A stretch of DNA of 64,000 nucleotides from Streptococcus respiraculi (GCF_003595525.1 NZ_CP022680.1:894001-958000); one strand, 5' to 3'. Counted from the stretch's first letter, positions 18,760 to 26,842 are shown. A program made the numbers and translations. Notes: generated by a model not told the origin, from the letters alone.

Positions 18760-18772
18760 GGAGGTCAAGGAG

Positions 18773-19099
18773 ATGAAAAAAATTTATTTATTTTGCAACG
18801 CTGGCATGTCTACTAGTCTAGTGGCTAGCAAAATGCAGGATGTTGCAAATCAACACCAACTACCGATTGAAGTCAAAGCGTTCTCAGATGCTAAGCTAGC
18901 TTCAACGGTCGAAGAATACCACCCAGATGTCATTTTGTTAGGACCGCAGGTCAAATTCAAATACGAAGAGACCAAGAAAAAGTATGAACCTGAAGGGATT
19001 CCAGTAGCGGTTATTGATTTAGAAGACTATGGAAATGTCAATGGTGAGCGGATTTTAAAACGAGCAATTAAGATGCTCAAGGAAAAAGGAGGAAAGTAG
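18773..19099 (+). CDS. PTS lactose/cellobiose-type EIIB
   Basis: The 108-aa cytosolic EIIB begins MKKIYLFCNAGMSTSL, whose Cys8 in the phosphate loop is the phosphorylation site. The rest (VILLGPQVKF, GIPVAVIDLEDYG) fits EIIB-Cel. I chose ATG 18773, directly after AAGGAGGTCAAGGAG, over longer upstream starts that would overlap EIIA. EIIC follows one base later. Confidence 0.93.
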   Translation: MKKIYLFCNAGMSTSLVASKMQDVANQHQLPIEVKAFSDAKLASTVEEYHPDVILLGPQVKFKYEETKKKYEPEGIPVAVIDLEDYGNVNGERILKRAIKMLKEKGGK

Positions 19100-19100
19100 T

Positions 19101-20450
19101 ATGTTGGATAAAATAGAGCGTATTTTAGCTCCTCTGGCTGTCAAATTAGGGAACAACAGGGAGTTAATTGCGATTCGTGACGGTTTCTTGGTTAGTACAC
19201 CTTTATTGATTGTGGCATCTATCTTTTTGGTCATTGCCAATTTCCCAATTCCAGGCTATTCAGAATTTATCGCACACGCATTTGGACAAGGATGGGAAAG
19301 CTATTTAGACCCCATTATCAATGCTACCTTTAGCTGTGTAGGTTTACTTGGTGCAGTAGGAATTGGGTATTCGTATGGTAAGCAGCTCAATACGGATGCG
19401 ATTGCAGCGGGAGCTGTGTCGCTCGTTTCCTTCTTGATTTTAGCGCCACAGGCTCATCCCAACTTTGTCGATAGTGCAACAGATAAGGTATTCAAAGGAT
19501 TTGCTTTTGGAAACTTGGGCTCTGCTGGTTTGTTCATCGCGATGATTTCAGCCTTATTAGCAGTACGAATCTTTACCTTTGTAAAAAATAAGGGCTGGGT
19601 TATTAAATTACCAGACGGAGTTCCACCAGCAGTAACGGCATCTTTTGCAGCCTTGGTTCCAAGTATGTTTGTTATGTTCTTCTTCCTGCTTGTCAATATC
19701 CTATTCTCATTGACAAGTTATGGATATGCGCATAACTTTATCTATCAAATTTTGCAAGCTCCTTTAATGGGATTTGGTCAAAGTGTTATTTTTGAGCCAA
19801 TCTATCAATTCCTATCTACCTTGTTCTGGTTCTTTGGAATCAATGGACCAGCGGTTACCAATACCATCTTTAGTCCAATTCACTTGGCTTTGACAACCGA
19901 AAACTTGGAAGCCTTTCAAGCAGGACTTCCTTTGCCAAATATCTTTACAGGTCCGTTTGGTGACTTCTTTGGAAACTTCGGTGGTGGGGGAAGTACCTTA
20001 TCTCTTGTGCTTCTAATGGTATTTGCTGGTAAATCAGAGCGAATGAAGAAATTAGGACGCTTGTCCATTTTACCCGGTATCTTTGGTATCAACGAAATGG
20101 TCATTTTTGGTCTGCCAGTAGTATTGAATCCGGTTATTCTCGTGCCATTCCTTTTTGTTCCATTGATGAATACGGTCTTAGCAACACTTGCGACAATGGC
20201 AGGAATTATTCCTTATACAACAGGGGCTGCACTTCCATGGACAACTCCATTATTCTTCTCAGGATGGTTATCAACCGGAAGCATCGTTGCAGGTTTGTTC
20301 CAAATCTTCTTAGTTTCCTTAGGTTGTGCGGTTTACTATCCATTCTTTAAGGTACTCGATAATCAATACCTACGCGATGAGACAAGTGGCGAAAATGTAG
20401 AAGAAGATGATTTAGACGACATTTCTCTAGATGATTTGTCATTTGATTAA
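19101..20450 (+). CDS. PTS lactose/cellobiose-type EIIC permease
   Basis: The 449-aa membrane protein has about ten hydrophobic segments and the EIIC-Cel landmarks IRDGFLVSTPLLIVASIFL, the long FWFFGINGPAV segment with acidic residues nearby, and PGIFGINEMVIFGLPVVLNP. It translocates and phosphorylates a saccharide or glycoside. The family transports cellobiose, chitobiose, lactose and related molecules; in this context I infer a GlcNAc-containing glycoside or glycosyl amino acid. It lies one base after EIIB. Confidence 0.92.
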   Translation: MLDKIERILAPLAVKLGNNRELIAIRDGFLVSTPLLIVASIFLVIANFPIPGYSEFIAHAFGQGWESYLDPIINATFSCVGLLGAVGIGYSYGKQLNTDAIAAGAVSLVSFLILAPQAHPNFVDSATDKVFKGFAFGNLGSAGLFIAMISALLAVRIFTFVKNKGWVIKLPDGVPPAVTASFAALVPSMFVMFFFLLVNILFSLTSYGYAHNFIYQILQAPLMGFGQSVIFEPIYQFLSTLFWFFGINGPAVTNTIFSPIHLALTTENLEAFQAGLPLPNIFTGPFGDFFGNFGGGGSTLSLVLLMVFAGKSERMKKLGRLSILPGIFGINEMVIFGLPVVLNPVILVPFLFVPLMNTVLATLATMAGIIPYTTGAALPWTTPLFFSGWLSTGSIVAGLFQIFLVSLGCAVYYPFFKVLDNQYLRDETSGENVEEDDLDDISLDDLSFD

Positions 20451-20471
20451 CCAATTGTAAAATAGAAAGAC

Positions 20472-20520
20472 GAGAGGTAGCTGCAAGAATGTCAGAAAAA
20501 GAGACGATTGCAGTTATCTC
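20472..20520 (+). ncRNA. Intercistronic hairpin after EIIC
   Basis: GAGAGGTAGCTGCAA and TTGCAGTTATCTC pair into a 13-bp stem with G-U pairs and a loop of about 20 bases. No T-run follows, so it looks like an mRNA processing or stability element between the PTS genes and the catabolic genes rather than a terminator. Confidence 0.5.
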
Positions 20521-20565
20521 TTCTCTTTCCATACAGAAGCATATCTATTAAAAAGGGACAGGTGA

Positions 20566-21090
20566 ATGATGAGAGTCGTATTATTTTTTGATCAAATCCA
20601 AGCAGGTGCAGGTGGAAAAGATAAGACAGATGTGCCGTTGGCTGTTGAAAAAGGTGGAATTGGTGCTTATCTAACCTTCCAGCAGTATCTGGATAAATCC
20701 TTGTCGGTTATTGCAACAACCTATTCTGGGACAGGCTATTTTCAAGATCATAAAGAAGAAGTGATTACCAAAATGTTGGGTCTTTTGAAGAAAGTAAAGG
20801 CTGATTTTGTCTTGTGCGGTCCTTGCTATAATTATGAACCCTATGCGGAAATGGCTGCTCAACTAGCTGCTGCTGTTTCTGAACAGTTACCAGACTGCCA
20901 AGCCATTGTCATGTGCTCAGAGGAAAATAAGCGAATTATTGATACCTTTAAGCAGCAAGTAGTTATGGTTAAGATGCCGAAAAAAGGTGGTGTTGGGCTT
21001 AGTGATTCCTTTAAAAATCTCTCGAAGGTCATGGTGGCAGTCGGGCAAGGTCAATCCCTAGATGATCTTGCAACATGTATATATCAGTAG
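20566..21090 (+). CDS. GrdB-like (glycine/betaine/sarcosine reductase component B, N-terminal) protein
   Basis: The 174-aa protein resembles the N-terminal half of GrdB-type reductase subunits: an opening Rossmann-like strand followed by GAGGKDKTDVPLAVEKGGIG, then LKKVKADFVLCGPCYNYEPYAEMAAQLA, equivalent to the family's CGP-x-N motif. It is much shorter than GrdB (about 435 aa), no in-frame TGA selenocysteine site exists, and no GrdA, GrdC or GrdD gene is nearby. Its role in this operon is unknown. A small-molecule-binding or lyase function is possible. Confidence 0.6.
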   Translation: MMRVVLFFDQIQAGAGGKDKTDVPLAVEKGGIGAYLTFQQYLDKSLSVIATTYSGTGYFQDHKEEVITKMLGLLKKVKADFVLCGPCYNYEPYAEMAAQLAAAVSEQLPDCQAIVMCSEENKRIIDTFKQQVVMVKMPKKGGVGLSDSFKNLSKVMVAVGQGQSLDDLATCIYQ

Positions 21091-21099
21091 GTGATGACG

Positions 21100-22107
21100 A
21101 TGAAAGCAATTGACCGATTATATCAATTACCAGCAGTATCTGGAGATGAAAAAGAGGTTCGTGATTATTTAAAAGAGCAATACCAAACCTTGGGAATGAC
21201 CATTGTCCAAGATAGGCTAGGTTCTATCTTTGCTAAGAAAGCAGGGGCAAGTTCCTGTACGGTGATGATTAGCTCTAACCTAGATGAGGCAGGAGGCATC
21301 GTTTCTGACCTTCGCGAAGATGGGACACTAGAGTTTGTCCTTGTGGGGCCGTTAGAGAAAGCAGCACTAACCTATCAGGATGTCGTAGTGCTGGACAGGA
21401 GACATAGACATTTTCTAGGGACGGTAGTTCCTTCTGGAGAGAAATTATTAGTGGATATCGGGGCCTATAGTAAAAAGGAGTTGGAATCCTACGGAATAGC
21501 GATAGGTGATACGATTGTCCTTGAACATCGAACTAGATACCTTCAACCTCATCTAGTCATGAGTAACAATCTTCAAAATAAGATTGGTCTGGTACTTGGC
21601 TTAGAGCTACTAAATGAGTTGAAAGACGAGGAGTTGCCGTATCAGCTATGTATCGGCGGTATTGCACAATCTGTTACTGGGCAAAGAGGCGCCATTACAG
21701 CTACGACAACTATTCAGCCAGATGTAGCTCTAGTTGTTGACGCTAGTCCTGTGAACGATTATCAAGAGGGCGCCTGTTACATACGCTATTTTGATAAAAC
21801 GTTGTTGCCAAACCGTCAGCTCATAGATCATCTTGAACAAGTAGCTGCTAAAAACGGGATTCGTCTAATTCATGAGGTACAAGAAACCGGGACAGATGGG
21901 GCCTTTATCCACAAGAGTCTATCTGGGACACCGACAGTTGTTCTTGAAATTCCATTGAAGCAAAAAACGCCATTTTCTAATATTGTAAATATGAAGGATG
22001 TGGCGCGTTTGAAGCAGTTGATTTGTCTCTATCTACATGAGTTAACAAGCGAGGATGTGGCGTGCTATCATTTTGAAAGACTGGTGACCTACGATGAATC
22101 AATTTGA
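21100..22107 (+). CDS. M42 peptidase-like protein lacking metal ligands (probable pseudoenzyme)
   Basis: The 335-aa protein aligns along its length with the next gene product and the M42 (PepA/glutamyl aminopeptidase, TET) family, but the zinc site is nearly erased. Compared with the downstream paralogue, THMDE reads SNLDE (His to Asn), FDNR reads LQNK (Asp to Gln), VQEEVG reads AQSVTG (both Glu lost) and the C-terminal YMHTHEG His is absent; only the VVDAS Asp remains. It is intact otherwise. A non-catalytic subunit of a mixed assembly is plausible. I prefer ATG 21100, six bases after AGGTG. Confidence 0.82.
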   Translation: MKAIDRLYQLPAVSGDEKEVRDYLKEQYQTLGMTIVQDRLGSIFAKKAGASSCTVMISSNLDEAGGIVSDLREDGTLEFVLVGPLEKAALTYQDVVVLDRRHRHFLGTVVPSGEKLLVDIGAYSKKELESYGIAIGDTIVLEHRTRYLQPHLVMSNNLQNKIGLVLGLELLNELKDEELPYQLCIGGIAQSVTGQRGAITATTTIQPDVALVVDASPVNDYQEGACYIRYFDKTLLPNRQLIDHLEQVAAKNGIRLIHEVQETGTDGAFIHKSLSGTPTVVLEIPLKQKTPFSNIVNMKDVARLKQLICLYLHELTSEDVACYHFERLVTYDESI

Positions 22108-23191
22108 TTGGACAGTAGTAGAGCAACTGTCAAATTTGTATGGCATTTCAGGTCAAGAAATGCGAATCTTATCCTACCTAAATCGTCAGTTGAATCAGGA
22201 ATTTATCGGAACAGATCGCTTGGGTTCTGGATTATTTCAAGTTGGGACGAAGACGGAGACAGGGGTTCATATGATGATTGCTACACATATGGATGAAGTT
22301 GGTTTTCTAGTCTCAGCTATAGAAGAACAAGGTTATCTCAGATTACAATCAGTTGGAAATATGTGGCCGCATGTGTTACTGAATCATCGTGTCCGTATTT
22401 TTACCAAAGAAGGAAGAGACTACTTAGGCATTATTGGAAGCCCATCGGTGCATGCTTTATCTCTGGATAAACGAGGGCAGGTCCTATCCTTGGACCAGCT
22501 CTATGTAGACCTAGGAGTTGCGAGTAAGGAAGAAGTACTAGCATTAGGTATTCAGGTTGGAGATATGGTGTGCCCAGATACGAAAATGACCAGCCTTGCA
22601 AATCCTAATTTTTTAGTAGGAAAAGCCTTTGATAATCGAATTAGTGTGGCAGTCGGTATGAATCTAATAAAGAATTTATCTGATAGTGAACTGAAGAATC
22701 GTGTGACTCTTGCGGCGACCGTTCAAGAAGAGGTCGGTCTGAGAGGTGCTCGGACAGTAGCTGCTAAAATGACTCCTGATATTGCCTTTGCTGTAGATAC
22801 GACCTTAGCAGGAGATACTCCGCTTGATCAAAATAATGTCAAGCTAGGGAAGGGAGTGACGATTAATGTCATTGATTCAATGACCGTCACGAATAGGGGC
22901 TTGCTGATTTATTTAGAGGAGCTGTGTCGTAAGGAGCAAATTCCTTATCAGTTGAGTTGTTTTACAGCAGGTGGAACAGATGCAGGAAATATCCATAAAT
23001 CAGGCAGAGGCATCTTGACGACAACCCTTTCGATTCCCATGCGCTATATGCATACTCACGAGGGAATCATTCACAAGGAAGATGTGCTTGCCACTTATCG
23101 ATTATTACAAGCAGTAGCGAAAGATTTGACACAGGAAACAATAGAGTTAATACTAGAGCAAGATTATCAATACGGTATAAAGAACGTATAA
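22094..23191 (+). CDS. M42 family aminopeptidase (catalytic copy)
   Basis: The 365-aa cytosolic metallo-aminopeptidase keeps all expected M42 residues: IATHMDEVGF, KAFDNRISVAVG, TVQEEVGLRGA, AVDTTLAGD, TAGGTDAGNIH and RYMHTHEGI. M42 enzymes form dodecameric tetrahedra that trim N-terminal residues from peptides. It overlaps the upstream degenerate paralogue by 14 bases, so the two are translationally coupled. In this operon its likely substrates are imported (glyco)peptides. Confidence 0.9.
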   Translation: MNQFDWTVVEQLSNLYGISGQEMRILSYLNRQLNQEFIGTDRLGSGLFQVGTKTETGVHMMIATHMDEVGFLVSAIEEQGYLRLQSVGNMWPHVLLNHRVRIFTKEGRDYLGIIGSPSVHALSLDKRGQVLSLDQLYVDLGVASKEEVLALGIQVGDMVCPDTKMTSLANPNFLVGKAFDNRISVAVGMNLIKNLSDSELKNRVTLAATVQEEVGLRGARTVAAKMTPDIAFAVDTTLAGDTPLDQNNVKLGKGVTINVIDSMTVTNRGLLIYLEELCRKEQIPYQLSCFTAGGTDAGNIHKSGRGILTTTLSIPMRYMHTHEGIIHKEDVLATYRLLQAVAKDLTQETIELILEQDYQYGIKNV

Positions 23192-23219
23192 ACAAAAGAA
23201 GGAAAAGGGAGGAAAGTCT

Positions 23220-24197
23220 ATGTGGGGGATGATTGCTACTTGGCGAATGGCCTTAGAAGGTGTGGAACAATCACGCGCCTTATTAGCCAATCATCAATCG
23301 GCTGGAGATGCCATTGAAGAAGCCATTAAAGCAGTGGAAGATTTTCCATACTACAAGTCTGTAGGCTACGGTGGCCTACCAAATGAAGAAATGGAAGTGG
23401 AATTAGATGCTGCTTATATGGATGGGAGCAGTTTTGACTTTGGAGCAGTATGTGCCCTAAAGGATATTGCCAACCCCATTTCTGTAGCTAGAAAACTAAG
23501 CACACAGTCGGTCAATAATGTCTTGGTGGCTCAAGGGGCATATGCCTATGCTCAAAAAGAGGGATTTGAGCAAAAGGAGATGTTGACAGATCGAGCTAAA
23601 ATTCATTATCACAATCGACTAGTGGATATGCAGCAAGAGCAGTTAGTGCCTTACGCTGGGCATGATACAGTCGGTATGGTTGCACTTGATGTAGCAGGAA
23701 AAATGGTCGCAGGGACTTCGACCAGCGGCTTGTTTATGAAAAAGCAAGGTCGAGTTGGAGATTCACCATTTATCGGTTCGGGCTTGTATGTTGATAGTCA
23801 GATAGGTGGCGCAAGCGCTACGGGATTAGGTGAGGATATCATGAAAGGAATCCTTTCCTATGAAATTGTACGCCTGATGAAAGAAGGAAAACATCCGCAA
23901 GAAGCATGTGAACTCGCGACCTTTTCTTTGGAGAAAGAATTAGTTGATCGCAGAGGGCAGGCAGGAGATATATCTGTTGTAGCGATGGATAAAAATGGAC
24001 GTTGGGGTTGTGCATCTACAATTGACAACTTTTCATTTGTGGTGGCGACCGAGACAGAAGGTACAATTGTTTACCGCACTAAGAGAGAAGGGCAACGAAT
24101 GGAGCATTTCATAGCAGACCAAGAATGGTTGGATAGCTATTTGGCAGATCGCATGCAGCCCCTCATTGCTAAAAAAGAAGGAGGAGAAGATGAATGA
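23220..24197 (+). CDS. N4-(beta-N-acetylglucosaminyl)-L-asparaginase-type Ntn hydrolase
   Basis: The 325-aa protein belongs to the glycosylasparaginase family. The conserved GHDTVGMVALD contains the nucleophile Thr (T150) at which the precursor self-cleaves into alpha and beta chains. TSTSGLFMKKQGRVGDSPFIGSG carries the substrate-binding Arg and Asp, followed by GGASATGLGE. Family members hydrolyse the amide between GlcNAc and Asn, giving aspartate and 1-amino-GlcNAc. No signal peptide is present, so it acts inside the cell, as expected downstream of a PTS. GGGAGG precedes ATG 23220. Confidence 0.87.
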   Translation: MWGMIATWRMALEGVEQSRALLANHQSAGDAIEEAIKAVEDFPYYKSVGYGGLPNEEMEVELDAAYMDGSSFDFGAVCALKDIANPISVARKLSTQSVNNVLVAQGAYAYAQKEGFEQKEMLTDRAKIHYHNRLVDMQQEQLVPYAGHDTVGMVALDVAGKMVAGTSTSGLFMKKQGRVGDSPFIGSGLYVDSQIGGASATGLGEDIMKGILSYEIVRLMKEGKHPQEACELATFSLEKELVDRRGQAGDISVVAMDKNGRWGCASTIDNFSFVVATETEGTIVYRTKREGQRMEHFIADQEWLDSYLADRMQPLIAKKEGGEDE

Positions 24198-25326
24198 AAG
24201 CTTGCTGATAAAACGATTAGAAGAGATTCAACCACAATTGCAGGCTGCCATTAAACGCTTGGTTTCTGTGTATAGTATAGAAGGGGAAGCAAGCCCTGAG
24301 GCACCATTTGGTGCAGGTCCTAAAGCAGCCTTATTGGAAGTTTTAACCATAGCAGAAGAGCTGGGCTTTAGGACCAAAAATGTGGATCATAAGGTTGGCT
24401 ATGCTCAATATGGAGAAGATCATCCAGCTGGATATATTGGGGTTTTTGGACATGTCGATGTGGTGCCGATTGGTGAAGGCTGGAAGCATGAACCTCTGGG
24501 CTGCGAAATTGAGAACAATCGTATGTATGGCCGAGGTGTTTTGGACAATAAAGGTCCTATTTTGACCAATTTATTTGCCTTATATGTGTTAAAAGAACTA
24601 GGGATAGAATTTCCCTATCCCATCCGTATTGTATTTGGGACTAATGAAGAGACAGGTTTCAAGTGTGTGACTCATTATCTGACCAAGGAGGAGCCTCCTC
24701 TATTTGGCTGGACGCCTGACTGTAAATGGCCAGTTGTGTATGGAGAAAGAGGGCGTGTAAGGATCCGTCTATCGAGTTCTGAAGATTATGTGAATGACTT
24801 CTATCAGTTTATCAATGATTTTATCTTGTCTTCAACAAATGACGGTCGAAAGTTGGGTATTGATTTTTCAGATGAAGACTTTGGTACCGTTGTGATGAGA
24901 GGCTACCAGCTAAGGAAAGAATGGGGGCATTCCTTTGAATTTTCAATCAGCTATCCAGCTAGTTGCACCAAGGAGCAACTGGTAGCACAAATTGAAACGC
25001 ATCTACCGCCGACCATCCATATCGAGATAGTGAGTAATTGGGATCCAGTCTTGTATGATAAGTCATCTTGCTATGTGCAAACCCTGCAACAAGTCTACAA
25101 TGAGTGTACAGGAAATGATGCAACACCAGTGACAACGACCGGAGGGACTTTTGCAAAAATTGTGCCGAATATCATTGCCTATGGTCCGAGCTATCCTGGA
25201 CAGACAGATATTGCACATCTGCCAGATGAATGGATTGATTTAGATGATTTAAAGATGAACACCTGTATTTACGGCTTAGCCCTAGCTCGTCTCAAGACAG
25301 TGTTAGAACAAGAACAGAAAGATTAA
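24190..25326 (+). CDS. M20 family metallopeptidase (Sapep/PepV-like)
   Basis: The 378-aa protein has the M20 dizinc motifs: GHVDVVPIGEGW (His-x-Asp), YGRGVLDNKGP (Asp), GTNEETGFKC (Glu-Glu) and TPDCKWPVVYGERG. TGGTFAKIVPN lies near the C-terminal His region. The DAxFPV/YGE-like block points to the dipeptidase branch. ATG 24190 follows AAGGAGGAGAAG and overlaps the previous stop by eight bases. It probably finishes dipeptides made by the M42 enzyme. Confidence 0.88.
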   Translation: MNESLLIKRLEEIQPQLQAAIKRLVSVYSIEGEASPEAPFGAGPKAALLEVLTIAEELGFRTKNVDHKVGYAQYGEDHPAGYIGVFGHVDVVPIGEGWKHEPLGCEIENNRMYGRGVLDNKGPILTNLFALYVLKELGIEFPYPIRIVFGTNEETGFKCVTHYLTKEEPPLFGWTPDCKWPVVYGERGRVRIRLSSSEDYVNDFYQFINDFILSSTNDGRKLGIDFSDEDFGTVVMRGYQLRKEWGHSFEFSISYPASCTKEQLVAQIETHLPPTIHIEIVSNWDPVLYDKSSCYVQTLQQVYNECTGNDATPVTTTGGTFAKIVPNIIAYGPSYPGQTDIAHLPDEWIDLDDLKMNTCIYGLALARLKTVLEQEQKD

Positions 25327-25338
25327 GAAAGAGGAATA

Positions 25339-26241
25339 ATGATGGTAAAACGAATTTTAGACTGTACAACAAGTGACTTTTTATCCTACGATAGAAAAGA
25401 ATTAAAACAAGCAATTCAAGCAGGAGAAGGACGAACCATTTGTTCAGAAATGGTTGCCTCAAGACCGTCTTGTGGAGGAAATCTGAGTAATGCTGAAATC
25501 GCACGTGCATTTGGTGCAGATTTGATGCTCCTAAATGGTTTTGATTGTTTCCATCCAGTTGTCTACGGTATCGAAGGAGAGTCAAAAGAGGTTATCCACA
25601 AGTTAAAGGAATTAGTAGGACGTCCAATCGGTGCGAATCTAGAACCGATTGATGCAGATGTGGCGATGTTAGAAGGACGCATTACCTTGGAGGAAGGACG
25701 AATCTGTACCGTTGAAACCTTGCAAGCAGCAAATGAGCTAGGCTTAGATTTTGTTTGCCTAACAGGAAATCCAGGAACAGGTGTTTCAAATAAACAGATT
25801 GCCCACTATATTCGAGTGGCTAGAGAGCATTTTAATGGTCTGATTATTGCTGGGAAAATGCACGGAGCAGGCGCAAATGAGCCGGTGTCCAATCTTGAGA
25901 TTATGAAAGAATTTATCGATGCTGGAGCAGACATTGTTCTTGTACCAGCTGTCGGCACTGTTCCTGGCTTTACTGATGAAGAATTAGTTAAAATTGTTCA
26001 GTTTGCCCATGCAAATGGTGCACTCGTCATGTCAGCGATTGGAACTAGTCAAGAAGGTGCGACAGAGCGCGTGATTGAAGATTTGGCGATCCGTAACAAA
26101 ATTGCAGGAGTGGATATCCAGCATATCGGCGATGCAGGTTATGGGGGCTTGGCTAACGTGGAAAATATCTTTGCCATGTCGGTAGCAATTCGGGGACGTC
26201 GCCATACGATTAACAGAGTAGCTATTTCCGTCAATAGATAG
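25339..26241 (+). CDS. Uncharacterised TIM-barrel-like protein (DUF7916-type)
   Basis: The 300-aa cytosolic protein alternates strands and helices and ends its barrel-like repeats with motifs such as GANLEPIDAD, FVCLTGNPGTG, GLIIAGKMHGAG, ADIVLVPAVGTVPGFTDEE and VDIQHIGDAGYGG. These look like phosphate- or metal-binding barrel loops, as in phosphosugar or PEP-mutase-type enzymes. I know of no demonstrated reaction. It is the last gene of the PTS operon and is followed by a terminator, so it is a likely pathway enzyme, perhaps acting on the phosphosugar. Confidence 0.7.
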   Translation: MMVKRILDCTTSDFLSYDRKELKQAIQAGEGRTICSEMVASRPSCGGNLSNAEIARAFGADLMLLNGFDCFHPVVYGIEGESKEVIHKLKELVGRPIGANLEPIDADVAMLEGRITLEEGRICTVETLQAANELGLDFVCLTGNPGTGVSNKQIAHYIRVAREHFNGLIIAGKMHGAGANEPVSNLEIMKEFIDAGADIVLVPAVGTVPGFTDEELVKIVQFAHANGALVMSAIGTSQEGATERVIEDLAIRNKIAGVDIQHIGDAGYGGLANVENIFAMSVAIRGRRHTINRVAISVNR

Positions 26242-26258
26242 TAGCAATGAATAAGCAG

Positions 26259-26293
26259 AATGGGAGGAACAACCTAGCGCTACTCCCATTTTT
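26259..26293 (+). terminator. Terminator of the PTS/peptidase operon
   Basis: AATGGGAG and CTCCCATT pair around about 18 bases and a T-run follows, 18 bp past the stop codon of the last operon gene. Confidence 0.7.
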
Positions 26294-26314
26294 AACGATT
26301 ATGGAAAGAAGATA

Positions 26315-26404
26315 TGTCAACTATTCCCAAACGAACTTACTAAGAGTATACCCGCATGACTGTTTTAGAGCGGTATAGTTTGAGTGGATTCTGACATTTT
26401 ATAG
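26315..26404. repeat. 90-bp direct repeat, right copy flanking the catabolic cassette
   Basis: It begins TGTCAACTATTCCC and ends CTGACATTTTATAG, matching 13725-13814 in the same orientation with three substitutions and no gap. Confidence 0.9.
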
Positions 26405-26428
26405 AGTATCACCATATGATACGAAAAT

Positions 26429-26558
26429 GAGGCTGGAACAAAAGTATCCGGTCTCGTTTCTTTTTGATCGTTTAAATAGCTTGATGTATATCAATAGTCA
26501 AGAGAGTGACTATTGATACCTGAGCCTAGAAACTAGAGATCGTGGCTTGTCTGGTTTG
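26429..26558. repeat. Dispersed intergenic repeat, copy A
   Basis: It begins GAGGCTGGAACAAAAGT and ends TTGTCTGGTTTG-like, and contains the hairpin TCAATAGTCA/TGACTATTGA followed by TACCTGAGCCTAGAAA. The reverse complement of 36778-36907 shows the same order of blocks, so these are inverted copies of one element. The GAGGCTGG end is common at streptococcal intergenic terminators. Confidence 0.7.
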
Positions 26559-26591
26559 CGCTGGTGAAATGTAAGGATTGTCTACTCGCTG

Positions 26592-26620
26592 TTGCATTAT
26601 CTTTGAAGTTTTGCTACACT
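26592..26620 (+). promoter_or_regulatory. Promoter of yqgQ, predicting a leaderless transcript
   Basis: TTGCAT, a 17-bp spacer and TACACT. Only six T residues separate the -10 from the yqgQ ATG at 26627, so the predicted start site coincides with the start codon. No Shine-Dalgarno sequence exists. Confidence 0.6.
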
Positions 26621-26626
26621 TTTTTT

Positions 26627-26842
26627 ATGACGAAACTTTATGATGTACAGCAATTGTTAAAGCGTTTTGGAATTATTATCTATATGGGAAATCGGCTCTA
26701 TGATATCGAGTTGATGCAGATTGAGTTGCATGGTTTGTATCAAGCGGGAGTGCTAGACCGTATGGAGTATATGGAAGCTGAATTGGTTTTAAGACGCGAA
26801 CATCGCTTGGAGTCAGAGTATCAAGAGAAAAAGGAGAGTTAA
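26627..26842 (+). CDS. yqgQ: YqgQ family protein
   Basis: The 71-aa protein opens TKLYDVQQLLKRFGIIIYMGNRLYDIELM, the YqgQ (DUF910) core, and ends in a charged helix. The family's N-terminus fixes the start at ATG 26627; an in-frame GTG at 26564 adds unconserved residues. It has no ribosome-binding site and is predicted leaderless. A rhodanese-like gene starts directly after its stop. Related proteins bind nucleic acid in structural studies, but the role is unclear. Confidence 0.9.
   Translation: MTKLYDVQQLLKRFGIIIYMGNRLYDIELMQIELHGLYQAGVLDRMEYMEAELVLRREHRLESEYQEKKES

Larger units (their letters stand above)
26242..26626. other. 385-bp repeat-rich intergenic region
   Basis: No gene was found. 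From left to right: the operon terminator (26259-26293), the right 90-bp direct repeat (26315-26404), a dispersed repeat with a terminator-like hairpin (26429-26558), and the yqgQ promoter at 26592-26620. Confidence 0.75.

Noticed and set aside
19368..19375. TATTCGTA (cin box on the minus strand)
   Set aside because: It lies within the EIIC coding region with no minus-strand gene downstream.
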